Notes: a model not told the origin generated them from the letters alone. Positions 23,601-36,500 are shown, numbered from the stretch's first letter. The stretch is DNA of 64,000 nucleotides from Plectrocnemia conspersa (GCA_009617715.1 VTFK01000111.1:1054001-1118000); one strand, 5' to 3'. Translations and numbers: made by a program.

Positions 23601-26600
23601 AGGAGCGCAAAAACAATTATCACTTCTCAGAAGTCTCGTTACCGAGCGTTCCCACTGTGATAGCGCCGACACAATTTTATTGCTTTTGACGTGAATTTTT
23701 GATTTCTGAGAAGTGATAATTGTTTTTGCACTCTCCTATTGATCAAAATTTGATTTGAATATACTTCGATCAATACTTATAATAAAAATATAAAATCGCG
23801 CCATCATAAAAATAGTGCGAATGACCGGTAATGATATATATTATATTTTAACTTATTGTCACAGTAAACACCATGAGGCATTGAAATGATTTCTAATAAA
23901 ATATTTGGTTTGACTATTCGGTAATTAAATATGTGTTATATTTAGTCGTAAAGAATAATATAATTGACTTGATACATACAATAGAATGATATATACACTT
24001 ATCCCTTGATTTATGCGGTGCTCGTTTTATATGGTTTCACTTTTCACATGTAGCGCAACGATGTTCAAACTCAATAGCTTACTCCCACTTTTTTCACCTG
24101 ACCTACATCTGGAACCTCTTCCACTGGACATGCAGTGTGTCCTGATTGCTTTATGAAGGGATGATTTTTCTTGTTTACTTCATAAGTTAAAGAAACCTGA
24201 AAAATACACGTCAATTCTATTCAATCGTTTTATTACAATTTTTGTTCTATGCCTCAATTTACGCGATATTTCTTGGAATGTATCTACCGCATAAATCGAG
24301 GGTTAAAATATATATATATTATTTATTTAAGTTTGAAATATTTTAAATAAATTATACAAAAGTTAGATTTAATTAAAAAAGTTTTAAAAACGCCCGTTTG
24401 TTCTGCGCTTCTTTTACGCAATGAAAAGTATTCTTAACAACAATAGAAAGCGATCTGCTTAAAGTTTAAACACTGAAATTACATCAAATGTTTTTCCATG
24501 ACCAGAACGCATTCCGATACGATTTATTATATGACATGTTAAAATTTCTTTGAGCTTAATTAAATTAAATAAAACAAAAAAACCAAGGTAATCGTCTCCG
24601 GGTTCACATAAAATAAAATCTCATTGATCATCCAAAAAGGGGTAGCGTTCCGATACTTATTTTAGTAAAACAAACTTAAAATCTATCATCAGATCTGATG
24701 TCGAAGACGTCCATTCGAGTGGAGTGAAATACATAGCGGCTTGCAATTGCGGAAGAACTAAAGGCTCTCGAGACGATCCTTACACCGTCCGAGTGGCAAA
24801 TTTCGAGTTTTACGATAACCTTGGTAACGATTGCCAATGCGGAACGACTTCAGAAAAGACTTCGTTTCCTGTCTTTCAACCTTCCATCAACGACTTTCGG
24901 TATGTTTATAATAGCTTAATATATAATACTTATTATATGGATCTAGTCAATGAAATATTTATTCTACAGAGCGGCTTCGGTTAAATGCGGAAGTGGAAGT
25001 GGAAATCCTCCAGTTACGCCAAACAGCTGTGGAAATTCTCCCATTGAGTTATCTCAGTCGTCTCAAGAAGAAGCTCTGTCTAATGTCATACTGTCGGATA
25101 ACAATGCAGAGCGTTCGGCTAATACCGATTTAAACTCTTTGGATCATTATACGTTGATAGCTCTGAACGAGGCTCAATTCAAAGGTCGGTTTAAATGATT
25201 TGAAATTTAAAAATATGGTTATTGTATGTATTTTTTTTTTGTTGTAGATAAAGGTTTGGTGAGACAACCGTCCACCACTGAATATTTACCGGGAATGTTG
25301 CATACTGAGAGTCCACCAGGATTGCTACCGACGTACTCGAGCTGGTCTTTAGTATGCCTTGGATTTTCTTCGCTTTACTCTCACAATGTCGGTTTGCCGG
25401 AACATCTTCATCCTGGATTTTTGCCACAGCTCAATTTCTTGGTACCGTGGGATTGTTCTGTCAGGTAGGTTAAGTTGCGAGTTTCATAATTTACTGAAAT
25501 ATTTACCAATATATATATATATAGTCAGTACAGTATTCACCTTATTAACTGTTCTTTAAACTCTGAGCGGTATCGCCATACATGTACGGTGGTCGATCTT
25601 TCAGTTTTGTGGTACCCCAGATAATTATATATTTACATATATAACTGAAATATTAATAAATAAAAAACATATGAATATAGTATTTTTTTTTAAATTTGCT
25701 CTAATGTAAATGATTTCTATAGAAAATAATAGCAATAAATTAAAGAGTACGAAATAAATAAACATAAAATATTAAGAGATATATAATATATAAAAAAATC
25801 ATAAAAGCTGAATAATATATATCGAAAATAATACTACATAGAATTTACCTATGGGACGAGAAGAGTCAAAGAACGATTTTTTTTTTATTATTTAGAATTA
25901 TATTTGAGATTCACAGTTATAAAGTAATTGATTAACCACTTCCCGGACACAGTACTTGAAAACTTCTTGCACGGACCCACCCTTTCCTATGCAATAATAT
26001 AAAAATACGCAACCGTTGTAAAACATTTAGAAATATTCCTACAAATTTATCTTTTAATTAAGAAATTTTGATGATTTTATTTTAATGATTTTAAGAATGA
26101 TTTTAATGCGTGATTTTATTTTAAAACATACTGGACTGCTGATTATTGTCAGCCTTTAAAATATGTATTTATGTAAATAAAATAGTTATTGCCATATGGC
26201 TACTTCTGTTCTAAAGCTAATATTTTATATAATTAATTTATACATATATTTATAAATTTTATATTTAGCAAAATCCATTTTTTCACTTTTCATTGATATC
26301 AGTTTTGGCCCTTATTATATAGGTATTTATACCAGATTTTTCATACATAATCAATACTTTGGTTGTTGCCAATTGGAAACATTATGCATTTGAGGGCCAA
26401 TATATGATTAGTTTTCTTTTAATATAATTTCGTCGATTTTATTTTATCTTGTAATAAATTGTTAAATGGTGTAATTAGTTAAATATATTATTCTATAGAA
26501 CAAATATTTTATTTATATTGAAGACATGATCAAACTTCGTGGCGCGGCGGACAGTCCAGAGGTGGAGGACGGGGTAAAACTTTTTCACCGCTCTTGACAG

Positions 26601-27242
26601 TTAAAATATTCCTTGGAATGGAATATGAATGCCCAAGAGGACACAGGTACAATTACAAGTAAAAAATATTGAACTAAAGTGTAAAATATTAATGAATATA
26701 CCTTTATCAGATTTATGATGTCATTTTGCGACGAAATCGTCAGTGGAAATGCATTCCAAAAAGACACTGGAGCAAAACTTGCTAGTAGCGATATGCCGAT
26801 TTACTACCACTGTCCATGCCGGTAAAAATACAACATTTAACTTTAAATTTTCATATCTAAATGATTAAAATTTCAGGGGTAATAAACAAATGGTTGCACA
26901 GCTTATGAGAGTTCACGTAGTATCGCCGAAGGCCCCAGTTCACATAATATTAAATCCTAAGGTTTGAGAAACACTAAAAATATTATAATACATATTCATA
27001 GTTTTAATAATTAATTTTATATATTAAAGGTTCAACCTGTAAATGGAGGACCGGTATTCATTCCTGGTGGTGATCGTCCTTTAAAATTAACCGGAGCGGC
27101 CTATTGGGTGTTGAGATTGCCGTACATCTATTCCACTGAAAGAGGTCCTTTGCCACGTCCTATCGCTCCTCTTTCGCCGAACGATAAAGGAAGGCTTTTG
27201 TCTGGAATCATAGGAGTTACAGATCGAACTTATGATTTGTAA
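20603..27242 (+). CDS. SMG8: SMG8, nonsense-mediated mRNA decay factor
   Basis: SMG8 binds SMG9 and restrains the SMG1 kinase that phosphorylates UPF1. Fourteen exons give 818 residues: 20603-20740, 20859-21175, 21665-21886, 22008-22269, 22345-22557, 22811-22971, 24693-24899, 24970-25184, 25248-25464, 26524-26573, 26601-26646, 26711-26821, 26877-26961, 27030-27242. All phases agree. Diagnostic stretches are [16 protein letters not shown] near the start, [61 protein letters not shown] and [13 protein letters not shown]. The start is the first in-frame ATG. It is somewhat shorter than the fly and human proteins. Two oddities: intron 4 uses a GC donor (22270), and the first exon's donor is uncertain because VMFTIILP beyond 20740 also looks coding. 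Confidence 0.93.
21262..21450. mobile_element. Fold-back MITE in SMG8 intron 2
   Basis: Left arm AAACCGAATTTTGTCCAATA ... CACTTCTCAGAAGTCAAAAA, right arm its inverse ending CAAAATTCGGTTT; arms are about 60 bp. Related copies lie at 795-1015, 12745-12850, 23580-23765, 28200-28475, 38320-38520 and 52775-52860. Confidence 0.7.
23209..23314. repeat. Two adjacent hairpins
   Basis: AACAGATCTTCTAACA (23209-23224) pairs perfectly with TGTTAGAAGATCTGTT (23231-23246). A second, nearly perfect pair of the same arms lies at 23281-23314. They sit inside one of two sister repeats; the other copy lacks them. Confidence 0.75.
23580..23765. mobile_element. Fold-back MITE in SMG8 intron 6
   Basis: Arms AAACCGAATTTTAACCAATA ... 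CACTTCTCAGAAGTC and the inverse, ending CAAAATTTGATTT. The centre carries GTTACCGAGCGTTCCCAC and CGACACAATTTTATTG, as in the other copies. Confidence 0.7.
23998..24307. mobile_element. TIR element in SMG8 intron 6
   Basis: Left end TTATCCCTTGATTTATGCGG, right end CCGCATAAATCGAGGGTTAA, an imperfect inverted repeat of about 20 bp. A solitary left-end-like sequence also occurs at 23442-23462. No transposase. Confidence 0.65.
25465..26523 (+). other. SMG8 intron 9
   Basis: AT-rich sequence with no recognised gene or element. Confidence 0.5.
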
Positions 27243-27589
27243 CATTTCCAATTTCACTTTGTGCAAAATGCTTACTATATAAATCTGTTTCATCATATTT
27301 TTAATGCGACATAATATATAATCTTTCTTTGTATTGTTACAATTTGCTTTTTCCTTCTTGTAATTTGTGATAATGAAAATATATACAAATACTGTTTTTA
27401 AAATCTAGTTATTGTGTTTTATTGTCCGTTAACTGAAGCTTCTTAAAATAATATTAGCAAACGAAGAAGAGAAATCGACAACAAATGTAAGTTGATTTAT
27501 AATCATTTAACACCTTGTTGCCGAGTCTTATGGGATTACTATCTAAATAAACCATAATCTATAAAATGGCTCGTATTTTTCAGGTCAGA

Positions 27590-27790
27590 ATTTTAATACA
27601 GTTGTGGTCAGAATTTATATTACATGGGTCTGGGTATTAATTTATATTAAAAGTTCGGAATATAAGCGTCCGAAATAAATATTAGATTGTTAGAACTATT
27701 TTGACAGATGGCCAGAATCATGTTTTTCAGTTAGTATTTAACCTGAAGGTCAGTTTTATGTTGACAGATGGTCAGCATTATAATACATGA
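27590..27790. repeat. Degenerate tandem repeat
   Basis: Units begin GGTCAGAATT, GGTCAGAATTTATATTACA, GGCCAGAATCATG, GGTCAGTTTTATGTTGACAG and GGTCAGCATTATAATACATG. Irregular, about 20-45 bp spacing. Confidence 0.4.
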
Positions 27791-27845
27791 TCATTATCAA
27801 GATGTTTTAGGGACAACTTGTTTGGTTGGGCTCGCAACATTGTCA

Positions 27846-28078
27846 GATCAGGGTTGTAATTTCAGCTTTTTCCAGGAGTGGGTCTAGGAGAGGTTTTAGC
27901 CTGTAGGTCGCTGCTAGCAGCGGAATCCGGCACAATCACCAGCAACCTGGACGCTGGTGAAGTCTTTCGAAGATTCCCTCTCCTCATTACAAAAAAAAGG
28001 GTGGGTGAAGTTGGCCAGTCACTAGTTTCTATGGCCAAATTCAAGGGGGGAGGAATGCTCCCCAACAACGCCTCTGTT
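27846..28078. repeat. G-rich module of the composite repeat
   Basis: Starts CAGGGTTGTAATTTCAGCTT and ends with GGCCAAATTCAAGGGGGG then CAACAACGCCTCTG. Same module as 29003-29165 and 53182-53372. The ORF across it is not supported as a gene. Confidence 0.5.
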
Positions 28079-28369
28079 TAAAATCTACGTCAAAAGCAAA
28101 AAATCGTGTCGTTGCAATGGAAACGCTTGGATATATAACGTTCATATTAAAACTTTTTATAACAATATTATTACCTACAATAAGCGAAAGTCGAATGAAG
28201 CATAACTAAACCAAATTTCAACCAATAAGAGGGGGCAAAAAACAATTATACCTTTTCAGAAGTCAAAAGCAATACAATCGTGCAGTCGACGTCGTAGTAG
28301 GAACGCTCGGTAATCTGGCGTTCACACTACGACTTATTACGAATTAAATGAGGAACATATAAACAGAAT

Positions 28370-29165
28370 TTTTCTCAATAGAAGAGCGCAAAAAAATATT
28401 ATCCTTTCTCAGTAATCAAAATTCCACGTCAAAAGCAATAAAATCGTGCCGTCGTCGTTGCAGTGGGAACTCGTCTGTCTGTACTTCTTTTTCCGCCTAT
28501 TTTTCCCAGAGAGTTGATTAGTTTGTATTTTGGATTTGATCTTCGGATTAGATTTAATCTTTGGATTGGATTTGAGCGTTCATTGTGTCAAATCTTGTAG
28601 GTTAGGTTTGGGTTTGAACAGCAAATGTATGTTTCGCAACTGTTAAATTGAGTTGCAAAGACATTTTAGAGCAGCATATAATTTTAATATCGCCTATCAG
28701 TTAAAATATATTTTTTCAGTAGAATTATATATCTACTCGTAAAAATGTATTTGCATTTCACTAGTGAAAATATAACTTCACTTAAAAATACACATTCACT
28801 ATAACATTTATACATCGCATGTAAATAAATAATCATATAATTTTACTAGCATCTGGCAAATAAATTATATTTTCACTAATAAAAATATAAATCTACTGGT
28901 GAAAATGTATTCTGTGATTTCGCTCAAATGGCGTATTTTAAAAAATATTTTCTGGATAGGTTCAAGACTGTTTCGACAGACTCGAGAATTTGGTTTAGAA
29001 TCAGGGACGTCAATTCAGATTTTTCCAGGGAGGTGGAGCAAACGTTGGCCAATCACTAATCGTTTTTAATGTATTTCATTAAATGACATGCAGTTTTCTG
29101 CCCAAATTCAAGGGGGGGGAGTGCAAATGTATCCACTTGCCACCCCCCAAATGACGTTTCTGTTT
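28370..29165 (+). repeat. Composite interspersed repeat, best forward copy
   Basis: In order: fold-back half (to about 28475), GTAGGTTAGGTTTGGGTTTG (28598), CGCAACTGTTAAATTGAGTT, the AGTGAAAA-rich block with CACTATAACATTTATACATC, and the module CAGGGACGTCAATTCAG ... CAAATGACGTTTCTG (29003-29165). Confidence 0.65.
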
Positions 29166-30170
29166 CAGATATCAACACACCAAAGCCAAACGTGCTCTCC
29201 GCCTCCGCTCTGTCGTTATTCCCGTTTCGTTCTCCGCATTGAATACTTTCGCGTCTTATGCACAATTAAATAGATTCGCTGAGAGTTATTCGGCAATAAA
29301 AGGGTTAAAAAGCATGTTTCATACATAAAACCTAATTAATATGATTCGAGCCCTAAATCAGATAATTCGACTGTGAAATAATATAGAAATTTTTTTCTGA
29401 CGATTTAATATTTATTCTGACCCTGAATAATACAACAATAATTTGCAAACAAATTTTAACTCAAACGGAGCCGAGTCAAGAAACTAGAATCTGTCTCTAA
29501 ATAATAATGTTTATTGTGAAAGTAACACCTAGAAAGTGGTGCTTTTGAAGGCAATGTTCCGCTCCTTTTTTTTTATATGTATAAAAGGGCTAAAGGAACT
29601 TATACCTGAAATACATCAGAAAGAACTGTAGATTCAGATTCATTATTTGAGAACCCTATCCTTATAATTTATTTAGAAATTTATACCTCCCCCATTTGGG
29701 AGGTCTGACTGTAGCTAGTGACAATTTTTTCCTATACAAATTATTATGAAAAAAGACTATTGAACTATACGAGGAAACAAGATAGGTTTGACAAAGTTTT
29801 TATAGCAAAAAATGATAGTATGGTTTATTTTTAAACATTATTTTATAAATCAAATGATTGTGTTCTCATAATTTATAATAGTAAACCAGATAAAAAAAAG
29901 TTGTATTGAGTTTAATACATAAATTTGTCAAAAGCACAAAAAACATTTACCTGATATATTTGAGTAGATATATTTTAATTTGTTAACTTCCAGTAATTTT
30001 TCAATGTTCTAGACTTGGCTGAAATAATTATTTGGATATTATTATACAGGAAAAAATATAATATATAAAGAAAGGATTTTTTATTTTAACAAGCAGAAGA
30101 ACTTGCTTCGGAATACAAAAAATGAAAAACTGTACTTATCACACGAAGTACATATTCAGACAACTTCAAA
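29166..30170. other. AT-rich intergenic sequence
   Basis: No gene or clear element is seen between the composite repeat and the Penelope-like fragments. Confidence 0.45.
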
Positions 30171-30179
30171 AAGCCCAGA

Positions 30180-30413
30180 TCAAATGCATAAATAGTGTAT
30201 GGTAGGATATTGTGAAAATAATAAGACAAAAATATTTGTATTATTTGCAAAAAATATGCCTTTGGAAAATGAAAGCAGAAAAAAGATTATAATTCTTTTA
30301 ATTTCGATTTCAATTGCTTCTCTACAATTTTTTATATTTGTGTTTTTAATTTTGCTTAAAGTTTTGGCTGTATCAGAATTGATTTGATTTAATTTACTAT
30401 GGAAATTGAACAA
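30180..30413 (-). pseudogene. Penelope-like element tail fragment
   Basis: Translation reads NFHSKLNQINSDTAKTLSKI then NCREAIEIEIKR, matching the end of the GIY-YIG endonuclease region of Penelope-like elements (H-x-I-N-F-D-x-T-K-x-L, then REAIEIE). Only the tail is present. Confidence 0.6.
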
Positions 30414-31139
30414 ATCAAATCTCTACCATTTTTAGACTTATTGCTGCTTAGAAAACACAATGGAAATTTTAGACACACGGTTTATAGAAGAAAAACATAT
30501 ACAAATCGCTATTTAAACACTGATTCTCACTTTTCATCCTTCACAACTAAACGCTATAGAAGCCTTCCTATTTCATAGAGCAGACAAACTTTCGGATAGT
30601 GAACATAAAGTCAAGGAACTTAAAAATGTCAAAGAAGCAATAAAATTAAATGGCTACACTAATAATTGTAATAATAAAAAATATATAAAAATTATTTTTT
30701 TATGGTCTTTCATATTTATAATACGTTCGAGGGATATCGAAAAAGATTGGACGAGTACTTTCCAAAGAGGATGTTAAAACTATTTTAAAATCTTTTAATA
30801 TGAACAAAATAATAAAAACAAAATTTATAATGATTTAGAATGACTATACCTCGTGGCAATTATGGCAATATTAACATTGATCAGACAAACCATAGGATTT
30901 CCTATAAAAAAATAGAACTTAGAAACGCGATAAAATGCTTTGATGAAAAATTAACTTTAGCAAACCACACCTTCGATATGAAGCAGCATATCAATTTTGA
31001 TACAACTAAAACGTTAGGCAAAATTAAAAGCTCGTTTGTGAAATTTATTGACAAGCAATTTAAATCGAAATTTAAAAAAAAAATAGCACTAAATAAAAGA
31101 GACGACGCGAAAACTTCGGATACTTGGTTACTAAGCTAA
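30398..31139 (+). pseudogene. Penelope-like element, RT end and endonuclease tail
   Basis: From 30398 the frame reads MEIEQIKSLPFLDLLLLRKH, NFRHTVYRRKTYTNRYL and TDSHFSSF, the conserved LPFLD ... VYRKxTxTxRYL box near the end of the Penelope reverse transcriptase. After frameshifts come RADKLSDSEHKVKEL and ISKKIGRVLSKEDVKTI. The last part (30960-31050) reads ANHTFDMKQHINFDTTKTLG, the GIY-YIG tail. The GIY-YIG core itself was not found. It lies inverted to the neighbouring fragment. Dead copy. Confidence 0.75.
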
Positions 31140-31789
31140 ATTAAATTTTAACTAAATTCATACCAATATAAATTCATTTAAACAAAGCAATTCGAAAATG
31201 AATGCACTTGTTGTTCCCTTAGCAACAAACAAAAAATATCAAAACACAAGATTGAATCAAAAAAGACGCAGCTGAAAATATCAAGATTACGACCTGGACG
31301 ATGACCCTAACATTGGTGGTCGAAATGTCGGCAAACGAGATGCGTGCAGGGCCGCTAAAAACGAACCAGGACCCTAGGAAAACAATGCATCCGGGCCTCA
31401 TGACAAAAATTACATTTTATGTATTTTTTAACATCGCAAGATGATTTCTTGAATACATATTTATAGGTATGAATTAACCCTTTCTATGTTATAAATAAAT
31501 ATAAAATTAGCCACCGTTGCGACATATTTTTTGAAATCATATTTTATGCAAAATATGCATTAAAACTTATTAAACATATCTACTCATATTTACATGATGA
31601 TTAGTTGTTTTCTTTGCTGCTCAGTGTTGCCATATAGTAAATTTATTTACTGCACGTAACATATTTTATAATATAGTGTTTTTATTGTGTTTGTTATCTC
31701 CAATTTCATCTGAAACTGCTGTCACTTAATACATATGGTAGGCGACTAAATTAAAAACATTGAAAATAATTTAAAAATACTTTTATTTA

Positions 31790-32065
31790 TTTCGCAGGCG
31801 TAGTGGCGTAGCTAGGGTATGTGCCGCCCAGGGCGATCTTTAAAATTGCCGCACCCCCGCATACATTTTTTGCAGGGTCATAAAATCAGCATTTCTTAAA
31901 ATAATAAATTAGTTATTATTAAGCTCTTGTTATTCGTGGATGTATATATGTTTTAATGCATTCAGGCTTAAGAACCACACTAGACGATCCCTTCGCGAAT
32001 ATGCCGCCCCAAGCAAGTGCTGCCCGGGGTGGCCCGCCTCTTCCCCCCCCCCCCCATTGCACAGA
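31790..32065. repeat. Possible MITE, GGCGTAGCTAGG type
   Basis: Starts AGTGGCGTAGCTAGGGTATG and ends in GCCCGCCTCTT plus a C-run. The opening resembles a widespread animal MITE, but no matching inverted end was found, so the right end is undefined. Confidence 0.35.
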
Positions 32066-32894
32066 CGTTCATATCCTTTTGCCCAATATTCATATATCGA
32101 TTAATTTTTTTGTTTTTAAAATAAACATTTGGGTTCAAAGTTTAAAATAAGTGATAATGTAGTGTGCATTCACAGATAAATTATCTCTATCCTCACATAT
32201 CACATGTCTACTTTTTAAAATTGCCTTCCATTTTTAAAAAAAATAATTTCAATATAAAAAAATCACTTCTGATAATATAAATAATTATAAGTTGAAGCAA
32301 TTAAAAAAACACTAGCACTTTGTTACAAAATACTGCACATAAAAATAACATGCGAAAACTATAATAAAAAACAGGTTTTTTTTTTATTATTTTAATTGAA
32401 TTCCTTAATGTTTATTGCAAACACATGTGAATAAAACTAAACTTATTCACTGTGGTAAAGTGATAAAAAATTCATTCAGGAAGTTTTTTCACATGTGGCA
32501 ACACTGAATCGCGAAGTTTATTTGCGAGCGCATGACGAAAATAAAAACCAATTTATAAAACCCAAATCTTATGTTTAAAATTTTTTTACTTTTTTAAGGA
32601 ATGGCGGTATATTTTCTTCACATATTTTTAAATATGACCCCCCCCCTTCTAAGTCTCATAAAAGTCAGTAGACGTCCATAGCACTGGTGGAACATATGTC
32701 AACGTCAACTGACGTATGTAGCATTGAAAAGGTTAAAAGAATGTGTGCATTAAAAAATATATATATTCATGTGTAAAAGTATGTAGAAATAAAGATTATA
32801 TTATTATTAAACATAAATCAGATGATAAAATAAATTAACACAGCAATCAAATATTAAAAATGTCACATAAGCACAAACACAGTTTTTTTAGAAA

Positions 32895-33140
32895 TATATA
32901 GCTAGTGGTGAAAATGTATTTGAACTTTACTGGTGAAAATATAACTTGACCAAAAAATAGACATTCACTGTAACATTTATACATCGCATGTAAAAAAATA
33001 ATGATAAGTATGTAAATACAATATATATATATATTACTACATATGGAAAGTTGAAACCATATAATTTTACTAACACCTGCCAGATAAATTATATTTTCAC
33101 TGGTAAAAATATATATCTACTGGTGAAAATGTATTTCGAT
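32895..33140 (+). repeat. Composite repeat fragment (AGTGAAAA block)
   Basis: Contains GGTGAAAATGTATTTGAACT, CACTGTAACATTTATACATC and ACTGGTGAAAATGTATTTCG, the same block as 28730-28915. Confidence 0.6.
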
Positions 33141-33299
33141 ATGCCAACTTTAAAAAATAGTTTTTCAGTTATTTTATATGTTTGCCATGAAAAAATATTG
33201 TTTATTTTTATCTTTAGCAGTTTGAATTTATTGTTGTTGTAATCTTAAGCAATAATCAAATTTATTAGCTTATTAAAAATAATCGCGAATATTTAATTT

Positions 33300-33561
33300 A
33301 ATGTGAAAACGTGTTACAGCGAGTTTTCCGCACGACTTTTCAATCTACCGCCAGATGGCCGGCGAAAAGTTGTTCGGCCAATAGCGAACGCGCTCGTCGA
33401 CCATTGGCTGCCGTCAGCCCGTCTAGCCGTCGGCTACCCTCCAGCTGGCTGCGAGCCTCAGTCGCTCGCGGGAGGTCAACGGTGGCGGACGAGCGACGTA
33501 CGAACACCCCGAGCAGCCAGAACACCCGCAACGGGCGTTGCGCCCCCCTCGAAGAAACAAC
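33300..33561 (+). promoter_or_regulatory. CpG-rich promoter / 5' UTR of orb
   Basis: A sharp CpG-rich island in AT-rich surroundings directly precedes the orb start codon. No TATA box is evident. ORFs in it on both strands are composition artefacts. Confidence 0.5.
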
Positions 33562-36500
33562 ATGCCCGTAATGAATCCGGTGATTATAATATAAACTATT
33601 TTAAATCTTTTATTTTTTTTAATCATTATTGCCATTTCGTAATTTAATGTAAGCTGCGTATTATTCATTATTAATTAATTAATGTAACAATAAATCCCCT
33701 TTAATCTTATTTTATTATTTTTAATACGGTTAATTGAAAATTTCATTAGCTGTTTAGCCATGGTTAATTTCCGTTTTAACACCTTTTTATTCACTACTCT
33801 ACGACGTAGCATCCAAGTTTATTTAATAAATATTTAAGACCTTATTTTATATAGTTAATTAAAAAAGACTTGTGTTGCAACATTTTCTGCAATTTCCTTT
33901 TGAAAACTTGTGTTTTCGCATATCTTTTTATTGTTCTAATATATCGTATAACTATTAAAAGAAACACAAAAAAACATATTTTTAATACTACAATTTTTCA
34001 TCGAAAATTGCAACATGTTTTTCAATTTCCGCATTAATTTAAGTGCATCACTTTTATGTGACTGAAAGTAACGACTCTTTAGTTAGTTTTTAGTGCTTTT
34101 TATGTGCTTTAAAACATAATTTTTAAATACATACTAATCAAATTGGACCGGATGTTGCATTTACTTATGCAATTTCCATTTCAGATGTATCCAATGATAG
34201 ATTCATATTTTTACAGAATACATCAGTTTATATTATAAATTTATAAGCATCTTGTTCAAACAGTGGCAATTAGCTGTTGATCTGTTTTATATTTTATATC
34301 ATTTACAGCAAAAGATTATGAAACTTTTCTTCCTAGTATTATAGATTACACCATATTTTTTAACTTCCGCTTTGAAAAGTTGCAATTTTTACAGCAATAG
34401 TTTTGGAGTGGAATGATTATTGAAATATACTTGTATGTTCATCTTCTATATACATTTATTTCATATTTTTTAAAAGAAAACTTGAGTTTAAATCTAAAAC
34501 TACAGCTGGTTTTTCTGTTAAATGTTAGTTGAAGGTATTTTAACAATTTATGACAAGAATGTATCACTATGGATGAAAGTGTAAAATAGGGTATCCTAGA
34601 TTTTCCTAATCTCACGGATGAATAATTTAAATAAACTCGAACTGAGTCTTGTATAGTGTATTATTTTTTTCATATTTTGTGTATTGTATTGTAATAATAC
34701 TGGTTTTTTACCATCGTGACGCATTGGGGTAACCGGTTAGATCATGATGCTCTTAATTTAATTTTAATAAAAAAATAAATAGTAATTGTAAGCTGTAATA
34801 ATCGTTTATAATTATTAAAATATAAGTCGCTAATTTACAGACTTGATTCAAATCTTGTCTCACTACTTAGTAGTTGTTGATTGCTTGTCATGTTGCAACG
34901 GAAGACTTGCCATAAATATAATAAAAAATACTGGAATGCAATTTTTAGAACATGAAAATTTAATACGTTTAATAAACAATAGTAAAATGGCGACAATTCA
35001 GGCAGAATAATCCGTTCCATTGTTAACATTCGCAGCATTTCACGATAATGGCTTAGATATATAGAATAGAAATTTCGCTATTTTAATTAATAAAAAAAAA
35101 TTATACCGGAATAGTTAAAACATATAATATATTACTGTAATTATTTTTTATAAAATATACTTTTTTTATATGAACCAGAAAGTGTATTTATAATTAATAA
35201 ATAAGACACATTGTCACGTGAAAACATTGGCTTTCAATAATATAAGTAATGAGTGCAACAAATTATTTAATCATATAAAATTCAAGCAGAAATGGTCCGT
35301 TTCCTCTTTAACCTTCGCAGCATTTTACGTTTACCGATCAATTTTACTGCTATAGATTATGTTTTAATGTACTCTTAAGGTCTAAATTGTGTTATTATAT
35401 TATGATTTGTTTCACAGGAAGACTACTTGACAGGCGACATGACAGCCATAGAAATCCTCCAGCGCCAGTCCATAAACTCCCTCTTGGGACTCCAGAACAA
35501 GTCCGAAAACATCACCAACGAAGTGTCGACTACGACACCGGACCTCTGCTTTGATCAGCGCTCTACTTATATAGGGAACGCCCAGAAAAACTACTGCATA
35601 CCGGTGGGAAGAGTACCTCTGATGGTGAGTCTCTTTGGAAATCTATACCGTCGCGTGTTGCCGTTTTATTTTTGATACGTTCGTTAAATTTTGGACGTTC
35701 GTCCTTGGTCCTTGCGCGTGATGCCATTATCTGCTCGGAAGAGAAACATAAAGACATGGAAAAAAAATAATTCGTTCGCGTGACGCAATTCGGCGAAAAA
35801 ATGTACGCTGCCAAAGTTTAAGAAAGACCGGGGGTGGAGGAGACATGTCTGGTGGTTCGATTGATAACAAAAAAAAAGTTGCGTTTTGCGTCCTTGCCTT
35901 GAAATACAATTGTATTATGTACCATACATAATAAGTATGTTTTTACTAGAGTTTAACCAACAACATTGCTTCGGGTGTAGTGGGGGAGTCGTTTTTTTAC
36001 TTGTACATACACTCAACGCTTCAATGCACATGTTTAAGCTTTTGCGTATTTTCGCCAAGTCGAGACGCAATTTCCAAGCTTTCCAGCTTTTAAACAAAGG
36101 AATTTTTAAAAAAAACATACATATCTAGCATTGTGCGCACTTAAAAGTAGCTCAACATTTTTATTGTATTTTTTATGTATCGTGAATCGTAAAGTTTATT
36201 AATTCATTGATGGTTGAATATAAATTTAGAATTATGATATCATTTATGTTTGCCAAAAAGATAAGGTAGTTTGGTCTTAATGCTAGTATGAACTATGTGT
36301 TTTTTTATTTTATTTAAACATCGAAACTTTTAATTATTAAAAATCTTGTTTCGTTCATTTTTTAAGATTGATTATAATATAATATGATCCATGATATACA
36401 ATAAATTATTAGTTTTTTTTGGGCTCTACCCTTAATTGTAATATAAAAAAATAAACATTTTTTATCATATTTTCTTTCTAGATATTCAGATATTAAAAAT

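Larger units (their letters stand above)
22972..24692 (+). other. SMG8 intron 6, repeat-rich
   Basis: It contains two diverged copies of one unit (about 23115-23420 and 24490-24670, sharing TAATCGTCTCCGAGTTCACA-like sequence), twin hairpins in the first copy, a fold-back MITE (23580-23765) and a TIR element (23998-24307). Confidence 0.6.

Noticed and set aside
27862..28081. Pair of overlapping ORFs of about 68 codons
   Set aside because: They sit in the G-rich module of a repeat that is non-coding in its other copies.
33303..33668. Overlapping ORFs on both strands in a GC-rich stretch
   Set aside because: Composition effect of the orb CpG-rich leader; real orb coding starts at 33562.
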